Of a DNA stretch of 64,000 nucleotides, positions 11,359-22,800 are shown in pieces. The notes under the pieces are model-generated. The model had not been told where the DNA came from. It did no database searches and was given only the letters and a program-made list of their open reading frames with translations. This DNA is from Cordia subcordata (lineage: Eukaryota > Streptophyta > Magnoliopsida > Boraginales > Cordiaceae). The position numbers were made by a program, and so were the translations under genes. The DNA lies in contig JAPTOF010000014.1 of NCBI GenBank assembly GCA_028554755.1, positions 2,976,001 to 3,040,000 on the forward strand, read 5' to 3'. Each line of letters starts with the position of its first letter. Position 1 is the first letter of the stretch.

Positions 11359-11720
11359 GAGGGGACGATCCTTGTCAACGCATGGAACCTTTCTTTAGCG
11401 ACCTTGCTACAAAATATAGAGATGTGGCATGCTGCAAGATTGATGCAGATGAATGTGATGTATGTGTTTCCTTCTTTTTTTTTTTTTTTCTTTTGTGTGT
11501 GTGTGTGGGGTGATCCTATTCAATTAGTCAAATGTGCTCAACAATAATATTTATTCACTGTAAAAAGGATTTGATTGAGGAATTCAAGGTGGATTCATTG
11601 CCAACATTCATCTTCATGAAGAATGGGAACGAAGTTGATAAAATAGTTGGGGCCAAAAAGTAAGAATTGGAGAACAAGATTGAAAAACAGAGTTTGGTTC
11701 TGAAAAGTGAGATGATATTT
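11337..11720 (+). pseudogene. Thioredoxin-like pseudogene, two exon remnants
   Basis: Exon-like block 1 (11,337-11,459) reads VVINFSA...PCQRMEPFFSDLA...KIDADECD, the front of a thioredoxin fold. It is followed by a consensus GTATGT donor. Block 2 (from 11,568, after AAG) reads DLIEEFKVDSLPTFIFMKNG...VDKIVGAKK, the second half including the cis-Pro loop (LPTF). A TAA at 11,661 interrupts it, after which ELENKIEK continues the helix. Thioredoxins reduce protein disulfides through WCGPC. Here that site reads GDDPC, so the first Cys is lost. The putative intron has poly-T and GT runs. With a premature stop, a lost active-site Cys and no upstream start, this is a pseudogene or gene fragment. Host-derived, not element-derived. 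Confidence 0.75.
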
Positions 11721-11787
11721 ATAGCATCAAAAAGTGCTCTGGATATATACAGAGTGTTTTATCTGAATAAGTCCATGTTTTTAATTA

Positions 11788-12183
11788 GAGGGTGTTTGGC
11801 TTTGCTTCTTTTTTTTTTTTAATGTTGTTTCTAAGCAAATAACATATAAGCAAAAAAGTGTTTTAATAAAATTTGGTTATAAGCTGTTGACATGTTTGGT
11901 ACATATGTGCTTATAAGCAGCGAAATTTGTTAAAATAACTAAAAGACCTTTCATTAATTAAGGGATAACAATTTTTATGTTTTTAAAGGATATAATGTAA
12001 TTTTATTTAATCAACTCTTATTGATTATAAGAAATTAAAACAAAGTGGAGGAAATGGTGCTTTTTTTTGATTGCTAGTAAGCCAATTTTGCCTGGTTATG
12101 AACAGAATTTGTCAAACATGTAAATCTTATTTTTCTACTTATAAATAAGTTTGACCAACTTATAAGTACTCCCAAACACCCTC
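11788..12183. mobile_element. MITE, PIF/Harbinger (Tourist)-like
   Basis: A 396-bp AT-rich element has 12-bp perfect terminal inverted repeats GAGGGTGTTTGG/CCAAACACCCTC and a TTA flank on each side. The 3-bp TTA duplication fits PIF/Harbinger, and there is no coding capacity. It lies just downstream of the thioredoxin remnant. Confidence 0.75.
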
Positions 12184-12213
12184 TTACTTTATCGGTTGTG
12201 ATATTCATGTCAC

Positions 12214-12371
12214 TGTGAAGAAACAATTAGCAGCTCAATCTATTACGTCTTTATATTGATAATTCGTAATTACAACAATACATTGGATAACTGTACAAGA
12301 TATATATCTAAGATTTACAATAACTACAAGGATAAGATTCTAATTCAAAACTTAAATTATTATCCTTGACA
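12214..12371 (-). repeat. 3' LTR of copia element 2
   Basis: 158 bp, beginning TGTCAAGGATAATAAT on the minus strand. Its far end (CAATCTATTACGTCTT) matches the truncated 5' LTR at 17,366-17,400. Confidence 0.75.
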
Positions 12372-12514
12372 CCCCCCTCAAGCAATAGGACTGAACAGAC
12401 TAGAAACTTGGACCTCAGCTTCTCGAATTTGGGTCGATAATGTGGTTTGGTGAACAAGTCCGCTAGTTGCTCTTTGCTTGAAACAAATTGAAGTTGAAAA
12501 GTTCCATTAGTCAC
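12308..12514 (-). pseudogene. Copia element 2 RNase H C-terminus
   Basis: Reads LQFVSSKEQLADLFTKPHYRPKFEKLRSKFLV, the conserved tail of a copia polyprotein, and then runs into the LTR. The central RNase H part (12,515-12,895) is broken by stops, although translated fragments such as the ASLEAEY-type core can be traced on the minus strand. Confidence 0.8.
12372..12387 (-). promoter_or_regulatory. Polypurine tract of copia element 2
   Basis: Minus-strand TATTGCTTGAGGGGGG abuts the 3' LTR start TGTCAAGG. Confidence 0.75.
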
Positions 12515-12895
12515 ATGATCTCACATAAAGTATATGTCAATCTTGATGTGTTTACTGCGTTGATGCACAATTGGATTTTTCGCCATCTAAAGAGTGCTTA
12601 CATTATCACAATATATCATAGCTGATGGTTCTGCAGGAACATGAAGAAACTTCAAAATATGCGTAAACCATAAGATTTCAGAGCCAAGCATTACCTAATG
12701 CAAGATACTCAGCTTCCAAGCTGGACTTGGACACCGTTGTTTGCTTTTTAGAACCCCGAGCAACCAAGTTTGAACCAAAAAAACTGCATACCCCGTCGCG
12801 GACCCTCTTGTATCAACGCATCCGCCCCAATCAGCATCACTAAACCCAACCAGTTGAAGTTTGGAGCAATGCAAGGGCGAAATATCAAACCAAAA

Positions 12896-13882
12896 TCAAT
12901 TGTTTGTCAAACCAAAATCAATTGTTTGTTTAACATATCTAAGTATCCTCTTCGTTGCAACAATGAGTTTAGTTCGCGGTTCTTGCATGTATTGACAAAT
13001 ACTATTAATCGCTTGAGAAATGTCTGGTCTAGACGTCGAGAGATACTGCAGTAACCCAACTATCTGTCGAAAAGGTGTAGGATCAGTAGGAACTTCTCCT
13101 TCTTTCGCCACGAGTACTTTAGGGCCCATAGGAGTTGAAATTGGTTTTGCACCATCCAAGTCATATTGTTGAAGCAATTGAACGGAATATTTCTTTTGAG
13201 ACAGATGAATTCCTTGCTTCGTTCGAACCACTTCCACGCTAAGAAAAAAGTGGAGATCACCTAAATCTTTCATGGCAAATTGCCTTGACAATACATCTAT
13301 GAAACTTGTAATCTGTACATCACAGCTCCCTATGATGACAATGTCATCAACATAGATTAATAAAATGATAATACCTTGGGAATCATTTCGAACAAAAACA
13401 GAAGCATCATGGTGGGAATTCTTAAACCCATGAGCAATAAGATAGCCAGCCACTAAATATTTGAGACCAGGCTCGCGCGCCTGTTTAAGACCATAAAGGG
13501 TTCTTCACAACCTGCAAACATAATCTGGATAACTTTCATCAATATAACCTTGTTGTTGGCTCATATAAACTCTCTGTTAAAGCCCCATGAAAAACGCATT
13601 CTTCACATCAAGTTGACGTAGAGGCCAATTTTAGGTAACTGCCATGCTGAGCACAACTCGAATTGTCCCAACACGTACTGTTGGACTAAACGTGTGATCA
13701 TAGTCACGCTCTTGTTGCTGATTATAGCCCTTTGCAACGAGTTGTGCTTTATATCGTTCTATCGAACCATCAGACTTTAGCTTAATACGGTACACCCCTT
13801 TTGAGCCTATAACATTCATGTCAGAAGTATGAGGAACGAGTTCCCAAGTTTCATTGTGAAGAAGAGAGTTAAATTTTGTCAT
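12896..13882 (-). pseudogene. Copia element 2 reverse transcriptase
   Basis: 13,631-13,882 carries the RT start (NSLLHNETWELV... RYKAQLVAKGYNQQQ..DYDHTFSP). 12,896-13,453 carries the catalytic LIYVDDIVIIG box, the FAMKDLGDLHFFLSVEV motif and the RT/RNase H connection (LLQYLSTSRPDISQAIN). Stops and a frame change lie at 13,454-13,630. This gives the best preserved RT of the two copia elements. Confidence 0.88.
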
Positions 13883-14394
13883 CCATGATAGCGCGCCACT
13901 TGCTTCCTTAATAGCTTGCGTAAAACAGGTTGGTTCGGGTGGAGTATTGGAGCAAGGCTAAGAAAACTTTGTGGAAGTGGATACTTAGTGGACATCAGAA
14001 CTTTGGGACATCTCATACCATCCATATTATGAGTAATCATATGATGTCTGCAAACTGGTTGCTGAGAGGCGGCTGCCAAAGGCGGTGAAGAAGAATTTAC
14101 ATTATATGGATATCATGCTGAGCAAAGAACTGATTGTCATGCGCCATGTCTTTAGAAGAAGGATCAGATAGTGACTCTGCTGATTGTTTTGATAAAGAGT
14201 CACATGATGGAGTAGAAGAGTCCAAGATTGACTGAACAAAATGCACTGTAGATGGAGTTGGTGAAGGAACTTGAGGAGAAAATATAGGAGAAGGTTCTGA
14301 CTTAGAAACTGTTTGCGTTTGTCTTGGAGAAAATGATGGCAAAGAGTCCTAAGGCAAAGACACAAGTGGTCGCTGGCTTTGGCTTGGAATAGTC

Positions 14395-15010
14395 TTACCT
14401 CAAATTTCAAATTCGATAAGCACTTTATCTGTTAAATATTTTATAAAAAATAAGTATATGATAAAATAATACTGTTTAGTTTGTTAACTGAAATACTATT
14501 ATAAGTCACTTTTATAATACCATTATCAATTTTAATTCATGGTATTTTAATTTTATAATTAAATAATAAATTATAAAAATATAAATATTAATTAATTTTA
14601 ATTTTTGTTTTAAAAATTTTAAAATTTTGAAATTTTAATTTTTAATATTTTTATTTTTTGTTTTTAAAATTTTTTAGTTTTTTAATTTTTAATTTTTAAA
14701 TTTTTTATTTTTATTTTAATTTTTTAATCTTTAATTTTTTTTAATTTTTAATTTTAATTTTTAATATTTTATTTTTCAATTTAAATTTTTTTATTTTTAA
14801 TTTTTTAAATTTTAAATTTTAATTATTTTTTATATATAAGATAAGATATAAGTACCTTAAACCCAATTTATTTTTTATAACTACAAATAAGACTTCTTAT
14901 GAAAAATATCTTATAAGTGTCTTATAATAAATTGATAACAAACGACCTTTTTCACATAAATTATCAAATAAGATAAGTGTCTTATAATAAACTCCAACCA
15001 AATACAGCAT
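14395..15010. mobile_element. AT-rich insertion in copia element 2, MITE-like
   Basis: The copia linker frame stops at about 14,395 and integrase C-terminal codons resume at about 15,010. The intervening 0.6 kb is extremely AT-rich, with a 14,575-14,830 core made of ATTTTTAATTTTT words. Near the right end, AAGTGTCTTATAATAAA occurs twice (about 14,914 and 14,975). It resembles a MITE in base composition, but I could not define inverted termini or a target duplication. Confidence 0.5.
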
Positions 15011-15843
15011 AAAAGCAGATGCTGAAAAAGATCGAAATTTAGATTGAGGCTTGTGTGCGGTCGTGTCTGGTTGATCAAGCACGAGTCTAGGAAACTCCTC
15101 TTCATTAAATACAACAAGACAAGAAATCAATATCTTCTGAGTAGTAGGATTAAAGCACAAATAACCCTTGTGTTTGGTACCATAGCCAATGAAAAGGCAT
15201 CGCATGCTTTTGAATGCCAATTTACTGCGCCTGAAAGTACTCAAACATGGATAGCAGAGAGAACCAAAAACATTTTTAGAATAGAATAATCAGGCTTATG
15301 ACCATAAAGCAGTTCATAAGGAGATGACCCTTTGAGATTAAGTGTAGACATCCTGTTAATAAAAAATACTACAGTAGCAAAAGCGTGATTCCAGAATATA
15401 TTAGGCAAGTGACTATGAGCCAACATGGTCAAACCAGTTTCGGCTAAATGGCGGTATGTTTTTTCAGTGACGCCGTTTTGTTCTGGGGTTCCTGGATATG
15501 ACAAACGATGAACAATACCCCGTGCTTGGAAAAATTGTTGTAAATGCTGAGACAAAAACTCCCCACCCAAATCACCTTGGATATATTTTACTTTGGCATT
15601 ACAAATATTTTCAATCATTGCAATAAAGCTTGGAAAAATTGAAACCGCATCAGATTTACGATGAAGAGGAAAATACCAAGCATATCTAGAGTAATCATCC
15701 ACTAAAATTAAATAAAAGCGAAATCCATCCAGAGAAACTTGAGGTGCAGGACCCCATATATAACAGTGGATAATGTGAAGAACAGAAGTAGATCGTGAAA
15801 CTGAACTATTAAAAGGCAATTTATGACTTTTTCCTAATTGCAA
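14897..15843 (-). pseudogene. Copia element 2 integrase
   Basis: 15,241-15,843 is a long open block with the full catalytic triad: Asp in LVDDYSRYAW, Asp in IQGDLGGEF and Glu in PEQNGVTEKTYR, followed by INRMSTLNLKG..PYELLYGHKPDYS. The frame shifts at 15,241-15,244 into 14,897-15,244, which has RCLFIGYGTKHKGYLCFNP and ends in the AT-rich insertion. The integrase would be close to complete apart from this frame change. Confidence 0.88.
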
Positions 15844-15874
15844 CTATCACATTGTTTGGCAGAAGAGACCGCAC

Positions 15875-16340
15875 TTATTTCAGGAACCGATAGACAAAGA
15901 GATTGAAAAATCTTGGCTGATGGATGCCCCAGGCAAGCATGCAAAATATCTGCAGAAACCTTGTGCTCTTGAAATCCATATGATTGTAGCTTCGGCAAAG
16001 TATATAACCCATTGCTAAGCTCCCTTGATGGAGTGTCATTCCTGTTTTCTGATCCTTAATGAAATAACCAGAAGATGTGAAAGTAAAATAACAATCATGT
16101 CTTTGGTAAATTGTGCCACAGATAATAAGTTTTTGGCAATAGAAGGAACAACCAAGACACTTGAATTTTTTACTGAGCCAGTAGACAATGTGATAGGAAT
16201 AGTACCAGTATGCGAATACCAACCAGAACTTTGTCTGATCCGGCATAAGATTGCTTACCATTAACATTGGAGACATCTGCAGTCATGGTATTCATAGCAC
16301 CGGTATCAATGTACCATGATGGGTCATTCGGATCAGTGAC
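15875..16340 (-). pseudogene. Copia element 2 protease/pre-integrase remnant
   Basis: Short fragments in changing frames read YIDTGAMNTMTADVS (protease active-site region, with D-T-G) near 16,270-16,310 and ILHACLGHPSAKIFQSL (GAG-pre-integrase) near 15,890-15,945. Stops occur throughout. Confidence 0.65.
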
Positions 16341-17228
16341 TTACATTGCAGAAAACGATTTGGCCATTTCAGAAACAACATCATCAGGAGCATAACAATT
16401 ATTAGCCTTGTGGAACAGATGACCGCACATGTAACAAACAACATGAGAAGAGGCACTGTTAGTTTGAACAGGTTGTTGAGAAGGAGAGCGACCACGACCG
16501 CGCCCTTTGCCACGAACTCCTCTGGCCCCACGACGTCCATAGGCTCCATGAGAAGATGAAGGTGTAAAATGAGGCTGAGAAACGGGCATAGGAGAAGAAT
16601 GGGAAGTAACCAATGCCACTTGATTTGCAACAGTATTGCGCGTAGCCTGAAGACGGATTTCATAGCCAAACAACAAACCGCAGAATTCTGCAAAAGTTAG
16701 AGACTCATGATGTGAGTTAACAACTGCAACAATAGAGTCATACTCGAAGCTCAAACAACGCAAGGTCTATAGAACAAGATCCTCATCATCTGCCGGCTTA
16801 ACAGCAGCGGCAAGCATAAGCGGCAGAGACTTCACTTGTTGCACATATGCATGGATTGAGTTCGAACCCTTAGTAACAGTTTGCAACGCTGTTTTAATTT
16901 GCTGAATGCGAGTTCTTGTTTGCGAGCCATACAAGGTTTCCAACGTCACTCACACACTGCGAGATGTGGTCTTGTCAACCACCTGAGAAAGAACTGCCTC
17001 TGAGACTGAAATAAGTATCCACCCACGAACTAATTGATCAAGTTTATGCCGTTGAAGTACAGCATCGGCCGAAGCAATTGGTTCAGAAAGGTTTCCATCA
17101 ATAAACCCAAGCAGTCCATGACTACGCAAAACAGGATAAACTTGAGTTTTCCATAGAAGAAAATTCTCGCTACTGAGTTTTAAAGACAACTCTTGTGTGA
17201 TATTGGTAACAGTGGGTAGAGACGCCAC
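16341..17228 (-). pseudogene. Copia element 2 gag
   Basis: 16,950-17,228 begins at a Met and reads LSLKLSSENFLLWKTQVYPVLRSHGLLGFIDG, a typical copia gag start. 16,767-16,949 continues with SQTRTRIQQIKTALQTVTKGSNSI. 16,341-16,763 ends with an Arg/Gly-rich stretch and a CCHC knuckle CYMCGHLFHKANNC. Single stops separate the blocks, so only a few mutations disrupt it. Confidence 0.85.
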
Positions 17229-17349
17229 ACTAGCAGATGAAGAAGCTGGGTTTTAGGGTCCTCAGCAACAGATTTAGAATCGATGTTTATGGACGCCATG
17301 AGCAGAGAAAAAAAAATATTTTGGATCATAAAAGATGTTTTAAGAGACC

Positions 17350-17365
17350 TGGTCTCGAGATACCA
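17350..17365 (-). promoter_or_regulatory. Primer-binding site of copia element 2
   Basis: Minus-strand TGGTATCTCGAGACCA directly follows the 5' LTR remnant. The first seven bases match the initiator-Met tRNA complement. Confidence 0.7.
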
Positions 17366-17400
17366 TGTAAAGAATTGGCAACTTAATCTATTACGTCTTA
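17366..17400 (-). repeat. Truncated 5' LTR of copia element 2
   Basis: Only about 35 bp (TGTAAAGAATTGG...CAATCTATTACGTCTT type) match the 3' LTR. The flanking sequence from 17,401 is unrelated, which implies a deletion. Confidence 0.6.
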
Positions 17401-18149
17401 GCCATGTTTTATGGTTCTAAATGTACAATGTTGCAATTGTACAAGTTTCACTTGACGTTCTATTAATCTTTTAACTAAGCAAATTAAACTTGGACCAAAA
17501 TCAAGAAAATTTGTGCTATTTTAGTACTTGTATGCAAACTTGATTATCAAAATGAACTTGACAGAATTTTACATTCAAGTACTTATCAAACATAATCTAA
17601 TAATGATCACCAAATGAGTTAACTATTGGTTTGGGTGGTTTTTGACACGGAGGTAAAGCCACTTTGACCCAAAATTGGGTTAGGAGTCACTTATCAAATG
17701 AGTTAGATCTTGGTACTATTGCGTTTCTCATTCTAAGTAGATGAGCATAGTATATTTATATTTAAAAAATGGGTTTATGGTGAACGAGAAAATTAGCAAT
17801 TAATGTTGACTTTGTGACTAATTGAAGTGTAAAATATGTCTTAAGAAACAAAGTTGATAAAAAGAGTTTGTTTAAGTAAATACATTATCATGGCATTAAT
17901 ATTTGCCAATATCACGAGAAAAAAATATGTCGAGTATTAATTATGTGCGTTTTTTATATTTTAATAGTTACAACATTATATCACCTACTTTATTAAAATA
18001 ATTAAATGTAGAATCTTGATAAGTTGTAAGAAAATATCAATACGTTAATATAAAACATTTTTAACATTGACTAGAGTAGTTTAAAATTTATATTATTACA
18101 TCCCAAGTATTGCATGGGGCCTATCGACCAGTATCTATCTATACTATGG
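17401..18149. other. AT-rich intergenic DNA
   Basis: No reading frame, repeat pair or element end can be supported here. Confidence 0.5.
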
Positions 18150-18373
18150 GTTCGTTTGGACTGATTTTTTTTCTTTAAAGTCCTTTTTAATAGCTTTTGA
18201 AAAAAGTACTTTTTTGAGAAGTTAAAAATTTTGGCTTCTGGAAAAAAACTATATTTGAGCTATTTTAAGAGTTTTAGCTTTTTTAGAAACTAAACCGAGC
18301 AATTATTGCAAAGACAATGTGTTTTTCTTAGGAAAAAAGTACTATTTTATGAAAAAAGCCAATCTAAACAGAC
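18150..18373. mobile_element. MITE-like element
   Basis: Imperfect terminal inverted repeats: left GTTCGTTTGGACTGATTTTT, right end the complement of GTCTGTTTAGATTGGCTTTT. It is about 224 bp and AT-rich with poly-T/poly-A flanks and AAAAGTACTTTTT words. No clear target duplication, so the superfamily is unassigned. Confidence 0.55.
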
Positions 18374-18951
18374 ATTATATATATAAAGTTATACCTCAAG
18401 ATAATCTACGAATGCCACATCATCATTTTCATGCATTCCTATTGTGCTATGTCAACTTTTTCTTTTAATTATTAGTAAGTAGATTGGTGTTAATAGTTGC
18501 TGTATAAGTGTTTTGAGATTTTTATATGATGACACATCATCACTCATCTTTCATCATTTATTAAGTGGCCTTTGTTTTTTTTTCTTTAATTGAAGATTGA
18601 ATTTACACAACTTATTGATTCTCATCAATTACCAATAGTTTTTAATGTCATTGACTTAAAGATTTGTCCATTGTTATTCTTACAATCATATAAAAATGCT
18701 ATTACATTGTTATTGAGAACCTTACTCTATTTTGGACACTTATGTGTTATTTTCCGCAACTTTATTTTAAATGTGAATAACTTTTTTGTTTGATAAGACA
18801 TCAAAATTGACTATATGTAGGCATGTATCATCATTTTCATCTAAAGGTTATTAATTTTAAAGAGCTATACTATGTCACCTGTCCCTAATGTTGTCATTTT
18901 TTAAAAAAAGAAGTCCTTAATATTTTAACATGTTAAAGTTAATCTACAATA
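18374..18951. other. AT-rich intergenic DNA
   Basis: No supportable feature. Reading frames here (such as one at 18,590-18,793) are short and T-rich. Confidence 0.5.
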
Positions 18952-19453
18952 TGTTGGAAGTGAATGAGAAATTAGAGATTTTCTCATCATTATTTGAGAC
19001 TTTTGATCTTCTATTAAGTTGGATATGAATTCTAAAGGGTAGTGAGACCTTTGAAGTTCTCCATGATCATGAGTATGTGATTAGTGCTTGGAAGTTTTAC
19101 AAATCTTGGAATTCCTTTATGAAGGCTTTATCTCTTTTATCACCTATATATAGTGGTCTTTTAGCAAGACACAAAACACACCAAGAAGCAAGTTTTACTC
19201 CACTCCTTTTTAGTTAGCAGTATATAATTTTACATAGTTCTGGCATTTATAGTTTTTATAGTAAAAAGAATTTAGACATTGAATCCAATTCAGGCCTCAA
19301 CTTTATTCGCTCTGCAAATTTAGTTATAATTTATCTTTGTTCATTTCATGTTCTTCATAATATACATGTTAAATTCTTGCTTATTCTTTTCTAGATTTAT
19401 TTTATGTTACCATAGACTATTTACTTAATATTTTATTATTAATATTTTCAACA
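18952..19453 (+). mobile_element. Probable copia solo LTR
   Basis: Starts TGTTGGAAGTGAATGAGA and ends TATTTTCAACA, 502 bp, with a TATATATAG box near 19,146. These are features of plant copia LTRs. Flanks CAATA and TAATA match in four of five bases, a decayed duplication. No internal region is adjacent. Confidence 0.55.
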
Positions 19454-20049
19454 TAATATCTATACATTACTATTAATAAAATTATACCTAAAAAATTTAA
19501 GAGATTTTAGAAGATGTCATTTCATCTTTCAAAAAGTCTTAGGAGATGACACATTATGTTAATTATCTTCTAATTTGAAAGCCACATGAATAATGTATTA
19601 TATTTGTGGGCTTTTCTTTTATTAATTACTTAATAACTAATATAAAAAATGCAAAATATAAAAAATCATGTTTATAGGGTTTTTAAAATGAAAAAAATAC
19701 ACAAAATGTAAAAAAGGAAACACACTTAAAATTATATCTATAGAATGTCTAGAACATATAAAAAACTTAACAATGATTATCTTACAAGAACTCATAGAAA
19801 GTGTTGGAACATCTTAACTATCTCTTAATTTGAGGCAAAATCAATAATTTTAATTATTACTAGCTTTGTTTTTATTAATTACACAATAAGAACATAAAAG
19901 AGCAAATACAAAAATTACAAAAATAAAAGTACAAAATTCATATTTATAGCATGTTTAAAAGTATAAGAAGCATAAAGAAAAGTAACTCAATAAACTGATA
20001 CAAAACACGGGATATGCAAAACAAAAGAAGAAGACACTAGAAATATTAG
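19454..20049. other. AT-rich intergenic DNA
   Basis: Nothing recognised. Several related phrases (TTAATTATC..CTAATTTGA) recur at 19,560 and 19,815 but are too diverged to define a repeat unit. Confidence 0.4.
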
Positions 20050-21386
20050 TGTATAAGGCATTATAATATTAGGGCGTGTTATTTAGGGTTAAATATGTCA
20101 ATTATATTATTTATCCTAGAAGTTATATTTCTTGTAATGCAAGTCTTATACTAGTATAAATATCCATGTAATAGCCCTTTAGGGTCTTGTGCTCAATTAT
20201 GCTCAATAAACTTCTAGATGGTATCAAAAGCCAAAAGATTTTGGCACCAAAATTTTCCTCTCTTTTCTTTTCTTCCTTTTACCCTAATTTTTTTCTCTCT
20301 TCTTGTTCCTTGTTGAGATGTCGAGCACCAGTGCTGTCGCTCCCAATTCTTGAGCTTTGTTCATTCTCCCTAATGTCGACCATTGGTGCTTCAACGTTGA
20401 CTATGTGTGTTGCCACTTCAAATTTTCCTAGCCATCTTGTTCCTTTCATCATGTCCACAGGTGCTGATTCTTGTTCTACTGTTATCATTGCTTTGACAGC
20501 CTCTATGTCGTCCCAAAAAAAAAAATCCTTTATTCTTTTTGCCCAAAAAAAAGATCTTTCCTTAATATTTTTGACAAAACCTTCCATTAAACTTAATAGA
20601 ATCTCTAGATTCTTTTTCTTTTTGGTAATACTTAATTACCAAATTACTACTTCGTGGTTTGCAACACCGACATGCTGATGGCTTTTCAGCATTCTTGCTA
20701 AGCACGACATCCATCTTCTAACCAACTCGCTGCCTACTTTGCTACAACACTATTGCTCATTTAATCTTTTCTGCCATGGCTACAAATGTTGTGTGTGTCT
20801 TCTATCTCTTTGTTAACACACCCTTCCCTTGCTATGATATACCTCTTTCTATCTCCTTTTTTATCTTGCAAATGGGACCTCTCCTCTCTCATCTGACTTT
20901 CTTCTCTTCTCTCTCTATATATCTCAACCCCTCTTATGTTAAGGCTGCATATTAGTCCTTAGCCTATGTCTTGGCCAACACCTTGTGGGTTCGCTAATTG
21001 TTTTGCCTACCAACCCAGATTTACAAACGCAAACCAAGCAAATGGAGATTTTCTATTTTATTATGGAGAAGGTTACTTTGGAAGATGTTCCAGTTCAGTT
21101 TGTTCGTACAAGTTCTCAATTGGCCCTTGTCTTCACCAAGGCTTTGCCATCGGCCCGTTTTCAAGCACTAAAGATCAACCTTTGTGTGTCACCCTGCTCA
21201 AATTAAGGAGGGATATTATTGTATAATATATTACAATATTATGGCATGTTATTTAGGGTTAAATATGTCAATTGTATTACTTGTCCTAGAAGTCATATTT
21301 CTTGTACTGCAAGTCTTGTACTAATATAAATACCCATGTAATACCCCTTTGGGGTCTTGTGCTCAATTATGCTCAATAGACTTCTA
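20050..21386 (+). mobile_element. Copia deletion derivative, 1.3 kb
   Basis: Two 167-bp LTRs (20,050-20,216 and 21,220-21,386) both start TGTATAA and end GCTCAATAAACTTCTA or a close form. A primer site TGGTATCAAAAGCC (20,219-20,232) follows the first, and a purine tract AAGGAGGGATATTA (21,204-21,217) precedes the second. Only about 1.0 kb lies inside: a T-rich leader and a stub of RNase H. Almost all of gag-pol is gone, so any movement would have needed enzymes in trans. The LTRs differ at roughly one base in eight or nine by eye. No target duplication was found. Confidence 0.8.
20945..21206 (+). pseudogene. RNase H remnant of the mini-copia
   Basis: Plus-strand fragments VKAAY*SLAYVLANTLWVR and then MEKVTLEDVPVQFVRTSSQL...VFTKALPSARFQALK match the end of a copia RNase H domain. 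A segment between the two parts is deleted. The frame runs to the purine tract before the 3' LTR, as it does in complete copia elements. Confidence 0.7.
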
Positions 21387-21769
21387 TAAAAAAAGACAAT
21401 GAATAGAGATAGATGGCCCCTATCGCAAGACGATTGAGAAAACCCCTTTATAATTTTGAGATGTTAAAAAGCTTCAATCAGCAAATGATGCCCTAATGTG
21501 TTTTATTTCTTCTACTCCTCCTCATTATTGATCCAAAATTTCTTTATTTAAAATACTTCAAATTTCCTAATTCAAAATTACTATAGTTGAAATAGTTAAA
21601 ATTCCATTATGTGATCAAATAGTTTACGAATTTTAAGAATTATACAAAAACATTGATTCGTGTGAAGCATGGGCTTAGAGATAAGTAATATACCATATAC
21701 TAAAGCCAAAGCCATTAGCTCAATGTTTTCATTCACTAAATAGGGCGATTGACAAAAATAGAATGCTTG
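21387..21769. other. AT-rich spacer
   Basis: No supportable feature. Confidence 0.4.
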
Positions 21770-22800
21770 GTCAAGGAATCGGTCATCTACCCATTCGACC
21801 AGACCCCCTGACTGACAGGGTCGTGTTATATTTGGAATTATCCATTGATACCTATTTTTAGATGTTTTTTCTCATTCTCTTCAGTCAACCCAATTTTCAA
21901 CAAATGAGGAGTAATCTTAGGCCTTTCCAACACCTTTATAAATATCTTTTTGCCTAAGAATCAAACACCAACTTGACCTATAGCTTGCAAAATCATTGAG
22001 TGAACAAGAGCAATAGTGTTGGATTCTAATGCCTGAATTGGTATGACCTAAATATGTCTAAGTGTTTAGGGCTAGAAAATGCTTTATATTCATTTGTAAC
22101 ATGCTCAAGAACATGTACGATGTGCTTTATTGTTAAACCTTGCTTGTGTGATGCTATGATTGGTGGTTCTTCATTAATAATTAGGTCTAGTTTAGTCTCC
22201 TTTGGCTTCAATGTCGAGCTAGCTTAATTGACCTTAGGAAGCCTAGTTCTTGGCTTTAAACTAGCAAATGAGTTAGAACTTAGGGTAAGACCAATTACCA
22301 TCACCTAGGAATATAATTAGCTAATCCGTGCTCTAGGTTATAAGGACCATGCTATGCCTTTAGGTTGTTAGCACCTAAGGATAGACCTGTATTGAGTTTC
22401 GTAGAAGAGGTTGATTAGATTCCTGTCTTAGAGCATCTCCTCTTAAAGCAAAACCATCAAAGTTAATCCTATAGCGAAGATAGTACCCAAATCGCCCATA
22501 ATTAAGTGAATTTCACCCATTGCCCCATTGTTTGTGTCAATTCCCCTTTACTAGCTTGTTCTCCCTTACTTTTATTTCTCTTAATTTGTTTAGATTAGTT
22601 TAATTTACTTTAAGCTCCCTTCAAATCTAAAACAGCCAAAATGAATTCTTAGTTTAGCTTGTTTTCATTCTAGCTTTCTAGGACAAACACTTAGCTTTCA
22701 TTCCCTATTTCCTACTTCTCTGAGGGATTAACCCTACTTTTGCACATTAGACTACACGATCTATGCACTTGCGGGCTTTTAATCAAGGCTTAATGCTTAA
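21770..22800 (+). mobile_element. Eroded Athila-type LTR remnant
   Basis: Phrases occur in the same order as in the LTRs of the Athila-type element at 48.3 and 57.6 kb: GACC/GGTCG-rich part with TTATATTTGG (about 21,780-21,840), CTTGGCTTTAAACTAGCAAA, CACCTAGGAA...CTAGGTTATAAGGACCATGC..., CCTGTATTGAGT and the end near CTATGCACTTGCGGGC. It is diverged and its 5' end is not seen, so it is an old solo or truncated LTR of the same broad family. Confidence 0.6.

Larger units (their letters stand above)
12214..17400 (-). mobile_element. Ty1/copia retrotransposon 2, degenerate, truncated 5' LTR
   Basis: Minus-strand element with gag, integrase, RT and RNase H in copia order. It has a 158-bp 3' LTR (12,214-12,371) but only about 35 bp of the 5' LTR (17,366-17,400), after which the match to the other LTR ends. 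PBS and polypurine tract are both visible. An AT-rich insertion interrupts it at about 14,395-15,010. Multiple stops and frame changes make it inactive. Sequence and LTRs differ from copia element 1, so it is another family. Confidence 0.88.

Noticed and set aside
18374..18951. Possible Helitron-type start near TCTATCTATACTAT at 18,13x
   Set aside because: No 3' hairpin with CTRR end could be tied to it, and a MITE-like element interrupts the region.
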